Assembly: GCA_013820975.1 (NCBI GenBank)
Contig: JACDHQ010000169.1
Coordinates: 1-5,660, forward strand
Source: Gemmatimonadaceae bacterium
Lineage (GTDB): Bacteria; Gemmatimonadota; Gemmatimonadetes; Gemmatimonadales; Gemmatimonadaceae
Direction: 5' to 3'
Length of the DNA: 5,660 bases
Shown piece by piece: positions 1-4,031 of this stretch; within the stretch, counting starts at the first letter, position 1; every line of letters starts with the position of its first letter. Position numbers and translations under genes: made by a program. The notes below the pieces were generated by a model, which was not told where the DNA came from, searched no databases, and saw only the letters and a list, made by a program, of their open reading frames with translations.

Positions 1-142
1 CGCTTCTTGATCGATCAAAGCAGTGCGTGGCCGTGGTGCTCAGTCCGAACCGCAGGTCTGATCCGTACCGATCGGTGTCATCCGCGGCATCCGCGTCCCC
101 CCGGACTCGTTGCGCGACGACAGCCTGCTATCCCCGCTCTGT
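1..142. other. Intergenic region at left edge, no gene seen
   Basis: I see no convincing coding sequence here. The possible reading frames are short, arginine/proline-rich shadows without family resemblance. The stretch lies just downstream of the stop codon of the minus-strand M48 gene. It holds a perfect 12-bp palindrome (TTGATCGATCAA, 7-18), a perfect 10-bp palindrome (ACCGATCGGT, 67-76) and one copy of the intergenic repeat described separately. What lies to the left of position 1 is unknown, so promoter or terminator roles for the palindromes cannot be decided. Confidence 0.6.
55..120 (-). repeat. Intergenic repeat copy A (ATCCGCG modules plus 15-bp core)
   Basis: This copy contains the exact 15-mer CTCGTTGCGCGACGA (106-120, plus-strand reading), which recurs at 4014-4028. 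To its left, 77-98 matches 3981-4002 at 18 of 22 positions: GTCATCCG, four mismatches, then ATCCGCGTCC. Compared with copy B, this copy has ten extra bases (67-76) between GATCCG and GTCATCCG, and those ten bases are themselves a perfect palindrome. The spacer between ATCCGCGTCC and the core is 7 nt here and 11 nt in copy B. Read on the minus strand, the core begins 22 nt after the M48 stop codon, so both copies have the same orientation relative to the gene that precedes them. The function is unknown. Confidence 0.6.
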
Positions 143-940
143 CTACCGCGTCCGCGGCGCCGGCGGCAGTTGCAGCACCCGCCGCTTGAAGTTCTGGTAG
201 TTCTGCGAGTCACGCGTCAGCGTCCGGAGTACCGCCGGGTTGATCTGGGCGATCGCGGCCCGCGTGCGCTCCACGCGCTCCTCCTCCAGGGGGTGGGTCG
301 CGAACCAGGAATCCACGCCACCAGGATTTCGCGTCCGTTCCGCCAGCAGGATCTCGAACATCTGCGGGATGCCATCGGGATGAATGCCCGCACGAACGAC
401 ATTCGTGATCGCTTCCTGGTCGGCCTCGCGCTCGTCGTCGCGGCTGAACTTCGCGAACACTGCGCCACCGGCCACGTTGATCGCCGTCTCTGCCACGCCG
501 CTGTTGCACACGCTGGTGAGCACGCACGCCAGCGTCACGCCGATCTGCGCCTGCTGCATCTGCTGCATCTGCTGCACCGAGTGCCGGCGCACCACGTGCC
601 CGATCTCGTGGCCCAGGACGCCAGCGAGCTGGCTCAGGTTCGTCGTCCGCGTGATCAGCCCCCGATTCACGTAGATGTACCCACCCGGGACCGCGAACGC
701 ATTCACTTCCATCGCGTCGACGACGTAGAACGTGTAGTCGATCCCGCGATTGTCGGCGAGCCGCGCGATGGAGTCGCCCAGTACGTTGACGTACCGGTTG
801 ATCTCGGCATCCCGCACCAGCGGGATCTGCGAGTTGATTTCCTGCGCCGTCTGGGCGCCCATCTCGAGTTCCTGTTGCGCCGAGACCCCACAGCCGGTCA
901 GGGTTACCACAGCAGCAAATCCAAGCAGCACATTTTTCAT
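143..940 (-). CDS. M48-family zinc metalloprotease, predicted lipoprotein
   Basis: The product is 265 aa and resembles the periplasmic M48 (Ste24/BepA/LoiP-like) metallopeptidases, which degrade or assist folding of envelope proteins. An N-terminal hydrophobic segment ends in the lipobox LTGC, with Cys17 as the predicted lipid-attachment residue. The zinc-binding helix is HEIGH (111-115), followed by the E-A-D motif at 172-174 (E172 the likely third ligand) and the conserved His of a T-H-P motif (H216). Between them, residues 122-130 are a QQM/QQM/QQA repeat, then a hydrophobic stretch with Cys139 and Cys145. There are no multiple membrane spans as in HtpX. The ATG at 940 is preferred because it gives a compact lipoprotein signal, although its Shine-Dalgarno is poor. 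An in-frame ATG at 988 adds 16 residues, follows a GGCGG sequence, and cannot be excluded. The gene is divergent from the methyltransferase operon. The substrate is unknown. Confidence 0.9.
   Translation of the reverse strand: MKNVLLGFAAVVTLTGCGVSAQQELEMGAQTAQEINSQIPLVRDAEINRYVNVLGDSIARLADNRGIDYTFYVVDAMEVNAFAVPGGYIYVNRGLITRTTNLSQLAGVLGHEIGHVVRRHSVQQMQQMQQAQIGVTLACVLTSVCNSGVAETAINVAGGAVFAKFSRDDEREADQEAITNVVRAGIHPDGIPQMFEILLAERTRNPGGVDSWFATHPLEEERVERTRAAIAQINPAVLRTLTRDSQNYQNFKRRVLQLPPAPRTR
551..577. repeat. Three tandem 9-bp units inside the M48 gene
   Basis: CTGCTGCAT occurs at 551-559 and 560-568, followed by CTGCTGCAC at 569-577 (plus-strand reading). On the coding strand it encodes residues 122-130 of the M48 protein (QQM units), just after the HExxH helix. 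The unit length is a multiple of three, so copy-number change would add or remove three residues without breaking the frame. Confidence 0.85.
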
Positions 941-1025
941 CAGATCACGCTTCGGTGAAGGTCGGGTCCACTGGAAAGCAAGAGACATTCCGCCACCGCC
1001 CATTCCGACAGGAGTTTGTAACCGT
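941..1025. promoter_or_regulatory. Divergent intergenic region between M48 gene and methyltransferase operon
   Basis: These 85 bp separate two divergent start codons (ATG at 940 on minus, ATG at 1026 on plus), so promoters for both transcription units must lie here or overlap the gene starts. I could not identify a convincing -35/-10 pair on either strand. The only strong local structure is the inverted repeat at its right end. If the M48 gene starts at 988 instead, the shared region shrinks to 37 bp. Confidence 0.5.
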
Positions 1026-1037
1026 ATGAAACTCCTG
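1009..1037 (+). promoter_or_regulatory. Inverted repeat enclosing RBS and start codon of methyltransferase gene
   Basis: CAGGAGTTT (1009-1017) is perfectly complementary to AAACTCCTG (1029-1037), with an 11-nt loop (1018-1028) whose last three bases are the ATG. The 5' arm contains the Shine-Dalgarno GGAG (1011-1014), 11 nt before the ATG. The 3' arm is codons 2-4. In mRNA the folded form would hide the ribosome-binding site, which would suit translational repression, a thermosensor-like switch or autoregulation. As DNA it could equally be a protein-binding site in the divergent region. The pairing is seen directly; the regulatory role is inferred. Confidence 0.5.
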
Positions 1038-1784
1038 ACCTTAGCCCGGGACCTCCGGCGGCGGAAAGCCCGCGGGCGCCTCGGCCTCTTCGTGGGCGAG
1101 GGGCTCCGCGTCGTCGAGGAGCTTGCCCGCTCCCCGATCACCGTCCGCGGTGTACTTCATACCCCCGAAGCCGCCACTTCGGACCAAGCGGCGGCCGTGC
1201 TCAGGACACTGCGCCAGCGCGGGGCCGATGTCGCGGAGGTCTCGGAACGGGACTTCGCGACGGCAGCAGAGACGGATTCGCCTCAGGGGATCCTCGCCGT
1301 CGCCGTCGCGCCGGACCACCGCCTCGGCACCCTCCCGCCCGGTGACGCCATCCGTTTGCTCGTGCTCGACGCGGTCCAGGACCCCGGCAACGTCGGCACC
1401 ATCCTCCGGACTGCCGCCGCGCTCGGCGCCACGGCCACCATCGCGCTGCCGGGAACCGTTGACCTATGGAACGCCAAAGTCGTCCGTAGTGCGATGGGCG
1501 CACACTTCCATCATCCCGCCTTCTCCTGCACCTGGGAGGAGCTGGATGGGTTCTGCCGGCAGCACGGCGTCGCCGTGTGGGCGGCCGACGCAGCCGGCGA
1601 GCCGCTGGAAGGCCTTTCACCTCCGCCGGGGATGGCGCTGGTCATGGGAAACGAGGGAGCCGGCATCACTGCGGCGACCCGCAACCGGGCCGACCACCTC
1701 GTCGCCCTCCCCATTGCGGCCGCCGTCGAGTCCCTCAACGTCGCGGTAGCCGCCGGCATCCTCCTGCACGCACTCCGTCGGTGA
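1026..1784 (+). CDS. TrmH/SpoU-family RNA 2'-O-ribose methyltransferase
   Basis: This is a 252-aa cytosolic SPOUT-class enzyme that would transfer a methyl group from S-adenosylmethionine to a ribose 2'-OH in rRNA or tRNA. The N-terminal part (about 1-92) looks like the SpoU substrate-binding domain and ends in the typical S-P-Q-G-I-L-A. The C-terminal catalytic knot carries all three SpoU motifs. Motif 1 is DPGNVGTILRTAAALG (119-134; N122 and R128). Motif 2 is MGNEGAGI (207-214; E210). Motif 3 covers about 229-246 and contains the S-L-N triplet at 236-238. Length and domain order are those of a complete family member. Sequence alone does not separate RlmB, TsnR-like or TrmH-like specificity, so no symbol is given. 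The ATG has a GGAG 11 nt upstream, buried in an inverted repeat. Its stop overlaps the prepilin peptidase start. Confidence 0.93.
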   Translation: MKLLTLARDLRRRKARGRLGLFVGEGLRVVEELARSPITVRGVLHTPEAATSDQAAAVLRTLRQRGADVAEVSERDFATAAETDSPQGILAVAVAPDHRLGTLPPGDAIRLLVLDAVQDPGNVGTILRTAAALGATATIALPGTVDLWNAKVVRSAMGAHFHHPAFSCTWEELDGFCRQHGVAVWAADAAGEPLEGLSPPPGMALVMGNEGAGITAATRNRADHLVALPIAAAVESLNVAVAAGILLHALRR

Positions 1785-2632
1785 CTCCTTCCTCCATCTG
1801 GTTGACCCTCGCGTTCATCCTCGGCGCCGCCGTTGGCTCGTTCCTCAACGTGTGCATCGTCCGGTGGCCGCATGAGATGTCCATCGTCCGCCCCCCGTCC
1901 CGCTGCACCCGCTGCGGGCACCGGATCAGCTGGTACGAGAACATCCCCATCTTCAGCTGGATCGCGCTCCGGGGGCGCTGCCGCTGCTGCGACGAGCCGA
2001 TCTCGGCGATGTATCCCGCGATCGAGCTCACCGTCGCCATCGGCTGGCTCGCCGCCGTCTGGTACCTCGGACCGACTTTCGAGGCCCTTCGCGTCGCGAT
2101 CATCGGCACGGCGCTCCTGGGCATCGCCGTCACCGACGTCCGTCACTACCTCATCCCTGACGGGTTCACCCTCTTCGGGCTCGCCTTCACGCTGCTCGCC
2201 AGCGTCGGCGCAGCGCTCATGGGAACGCCGTCGGGCATCTTCGCCGGGCCGTACGATGCGCTCATCGGCGCCTGTGCCGGCGCCGGGCTCGTGGCCATCG
2301 TCGGCTGGCTCGGCGAGGTGGCGATGAAGAAGGAAGCGATGGGGCTCGGCGATGTGACGCTCATGGCCTTCGCCGGGGCCGCGCTCGGACCGGGGCGTGC
2401 GCTGCTCACGGTGTTCGTCGGCGCCGCACTCGGGGCGGTGACCTTCCTCGCCGTCGTGTATCCCATCGCCTGGGCGCGGCGCAGCCACCTGCAGCCGCAG
2501 ACGGAACTCGCACTCGGCACGCCCGCTGCCTTCGAGCCCCCGATGGTGCCGTTCGGTGTGTTCCTTGCTCCGGCGACGCTCATCACCCTCCTCTGGGGTG
2601 ACGCACTCCTGGCTCTCGTACTTCGCACATGA
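1781..2632 (+). CDS. Type IV prepilin peptidase / N-methyltransferase (A24 family)
   Basis: The product is 283 aa, an inner-membrane aspartyl protease that removes the leader of type IV prepilins or pseudopilins and N-methylates the new N-terminus. The first membrane segment has the family signature G-S-F-L-N-V (19-24). The cytoplasmic loop carries the zinc-type cysteines C42-x2-C45 and C67-x2-C70, so the bifunctional form is expected. Catalytic aspartates are D119 in the D-x6-P-D context (TDVRHYLIPD, 118-127) and D191 in G-L-G-D (188-191). Further hydrophobic segments extend to the C-terminus, with the usual P-F-G-x-F-L motif near 257-262. I choose GTG at 1781: it overlaps the previous stop as GTGA and starts about 15 residues before the conserved G-S-F-L-N. 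A longer upstream ORF lies inside the methyltransferase gene and is arginine/proline-rich shadow. There is no clear Shine-Dalgarno, so translational coupling is likely. No pilin gene is in the window. Confidence 0.94.
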   Translation: MTPSSIWLTLAFILGAAVGSFLNVCIVRWPHEMSIVRPPSRCTRCGHRISWYENIPIFSWIALRGRCRCCDEPISAMYPAIELTVAIGWLAAVWYLGPTFEALRVAIIGTALLGIAVTDVRHYLIPDGFTLFGLAFTLLASVGAALMGTPSGIFAGPYDALIGACAGAGLVAIVGWLGEVAMKKEAMGLGDVTLMAFAGAALGPGRALLTVFVGAALGAVTFLAVVYPIAWARRSHLQPQTELALGTPAAFEPPMVPFGVFLAPATLITLLWGDALLALVLRT

Positions 2633-3921
2633 CATTGCGCCTGCCCGCCTTCACTGCTCGGTTCGTCGTCGTCGCACTCCTGGGCCTCGCAGTCGCCGCG
2701 TGCCGCGAACGACCGGACGAGGACGGGGCAGCGCCGTATGCCCGCGTCGTGGCAGAGTCGATCGAGCAGATCGAACGCGGCACTGGGCTGACGTTCAAGC
2801 GTCCCCCCGTCCTCGAGGTGCATTCGAAGGAGCAGGTCCGGGAGTTCCTCGTGCGTCGCTTCGACGAGCAGAGCCCGGCCAGCGAGATGGCCGCCGAGGA
2901 ACAGGTCTTCAAGACCCTCGGCCTCATTCCGCCGGACATGGACTACCGGCGCTTCCTGCTCGACCTGCTCAACGAGCAGATCGTGGGCTACTACGACCCG
3001 CGCGCCGACAAGCTCTACGTCGTCGAGGGCCAGGCGCGCGATGCCACCAACATCGCGATCGCGCACGAGCTCATTCACGCGCTCCAGGCGCAGTATGTGA
3101 ACCTCGACTCGATCCAGGGCGTCACCGGCGACGTCGATCGCCAGCTCGCCGTCCAGTCCGTGCTGGAGGGGCAGGCCACCTTCGAGCAGATGTCGGCGAT
3201 GGCGGGCGGCGACATCTCACTCCGCATCCCCGGCGGCTGGGACCAGATCCGGCGCACGATCCGCGAGGTGCAGGGCGAGATGCCCCTCTTCGCCAACGCC
3301 CCGCTGGTGATCCAGGAGTCGCTGCTCTTCCCCTACCTCAGTGGCGCCGACTTCGTGCACCGCTTCAAGGCGCAGCGCGGGCGTGCCAACCCGCTCGACG
3401 ACCTGCCGGTGTCGACCGAGCAGGTGCTTCACTCACGCGCCTATTTCGGTGCCACGCGCGATGTCCCCTCGGTGATCACCCTCCCGGCGCCCGCTATCGG
3501 CGAGAAGGTCTACGAGAACGGCATCGGCGAATTCGGCACGCGCGTCTTCGTGTACGAGCACACCAACGACCAGAACACGGCCGTCCAGGCTGCGATGGGA
3601 TGGGACGGGGACCGCTACGTGCTCACGCGCACCGCCGCCGGCCACTCGATCGCATGGGTGTCGGTGTGGGACTCCGACCTCGACGCCGCGGAGTACGCGA
3701 GCGCGATGGCGGAGACGGTGATGCGGCGATACGGCGGGCTGCCCGAAGCGGCCGCGGGCTCGGCTGCCGGCGCCGTGCGACGCGCCTCGGGTCGCGGCCG
3801 CACGGTGGAGATCCGCACCCGCGAGGCAGCAGGGCGCACGCTCGTGCTGTATGTCGACGTTCCCGAGGGCCAGTCAACGGACGTCATCGACCTGGCTGCC
3901 GTGAAGCTCGAGGCAAGGTAG
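2629..3921 (+). CDS. Uncharacterised HExxH-motif lipoprotein, putative zinc metallopeptidase
   Basis: This is a 430-aa predicted exported lipoprotein. A hydrophobic signal (about 11-24) ends in a V-A-A-C lipobox with Cys25. The core motif is HELIHALQAQ (146-155), a gluzincin-like HExxH, preceded by Y-Y-D-P (121-124) and a short beta-strand-like L-Y-V-V (129-132). A downstream E-G-Q-A-T (180-184) sits where a third zinc-ligand glutamate is expected. The rest (about 200-370) is soluble alpha/beta-like sequence, followed by an Ala/Gly-rich linker (about 373-390) and a short C-terminal strand region. I do not recognise a named family, and peptidase activity is inferred from the motif only. The ATG overlaps the prepilin peptidase stop as ATGA and lacks a visible Shine-Dalgarno, which makes it the likely last gene of the operon. 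Its substrate is unknown; a link to pilus or envelope maturation is suggested only by co-transcription. Confidence 0.8.
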   Translation: MTLRLPAFTARFVVVALLGLAVAACRERPDEDGAAPYARVVAESIEQIERGTGLTFKRPPVLEVHSKEQVREFLVRRFDEQSPASEMAAEEQVFKTLGLIPPDMDYRRFLLDLLNEQIVGYYDPRADKLYVVEGQARDATNIAIAHELIHALQAQYVNLDSIQGVTGDVDRQLAVQSVLEGQATFEQMSAMAGGDISLRIPGGWDQIRRTIREVQGEMPLFANAPLVIQESLLFPYLSGADFVHRFKAQRGRANPLDDLPVSTEQVLHSRAYFGATRDVPSVITLPAPAIGEKVYENGIGEFGTRVFVYEHTNDQNTAVQAAMGWDGDRYVLTRTAAGHSIAWVSVWDSDLDAAEYASAMAETVMRRYGGLPEAAAGSAAGAVRRASGRGRTVEIRTREAAGRTLVLYVDVPEGQSTDVIDLAAVKLEAR

Positions 3922-3940
3922 CGGCGGAGTCACGCGACCA

Positions 3941-3968
3941 GCGTGGAGCTATCCGCGTGGAGCTATCC
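3941..3968. repeat. Perfect 14-bp tandem duplication
   Basis: GCGTGGAGCTATCC occurs at 3941-3954 and again, without a gap or mismatch, at 3955-3968. Each unit contains the left arm of a small hairpin, and the right arm is completed by the sequence that follows it. Confidence 0.9.
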
Positions 3969-3971
3969 ACG
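3942..3971. terminator. Possible bidirectional terminator: two adjacent 6-bp hairpins
   Basis: CGTGGA-GCTA-TCCACG (3956-3971) is a perfect 6-bp stem with a tetraloop. The preceding unit CGTGGA-GCTA-TCCGCG (3942-3957) forms the same stem with one G-U pair. The two overlap by two bases, so only one can be fully formed at a time. Their position between convergent genes suits transcription termination from both sides, but the stems are short and neither has a T-tract, so a canonical intrinsic terminator is not shown. Confidence 0.3.
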
Positions 3972-3973
3972 TC

Positions 3974-4028
3974 GATCCGCGTCATCCGTCTGATCCGCGT
4001 CCGCGTATTCGGGCTCGTTGCGCGACGA
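3974..4028 (-). repeat. Intergenic repeat copy B (GATCCGCGTC modules plus 15-bp core)
   Basis: GATCCGCGTC occurs at 3974-3983 and 3992-4001, and the exact 15-mer CTCGTTGCGCGACGA at 4014-4028 (plus-strand reading). The 22 bases 3981-4002 match 77-98 at 18 positions. On the minus strand the core begins 3 nt after the lon stop codon. Its outer bases TCGT/ACGA can form a 4-bp stem with a 6-nt loop. The pattern resembles the ACGCGGAT-type short intergenic modules that I recall from several high-GC phyla; that comparison is from memory, not a search. Confidence 0.6.
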
Positions 4029-4031
4029 ATC

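Larger units (their letters stand above)
3922..4031. other. Convergent intergenic region, repeat-filled
   Basis: These 110 bp lie between the ends of the plus-strand HExxH lipoprotein gene and the minus-strand lon gene. No gene is visible. Most of the stretch is repeats: two perfect 14-bp units, two GATCCGCGTC units 18 bp apart and the 15-bp core shared with the left end of the window. Confidence 0.7.

Noticed and set aside
7..18. Rho-independent terminator at the left-edge palindrome
   Set aside because: The 12-bp self-complementary sequence has no loop of useful size, is not GC-rich and has no following T-tract.
110..958. A 282-aa plus-strand frame opposite the M48 gene
   Set aside because: It is His/Arg/Leu-rich antisense shadow; the opposite strand encodes the HEIGH and E-A-D motifs and a lipobox.
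1511..2635. A 374-aa minus-strand frame opposite the prepilin peptidase gene
   Set aside because: The composition is that of an antisense shadow (charged Asp/Glu/Arg/Gly-rich, no motifs), and the plus strand holds the conserved prepilin peptidase with all catalytic residues.
3922..4031. CRISPR array
   Set aside because: The repeats are 10-14 bp, adjacent or overlapping, with no regular unique spacers and no cas genes nearby.
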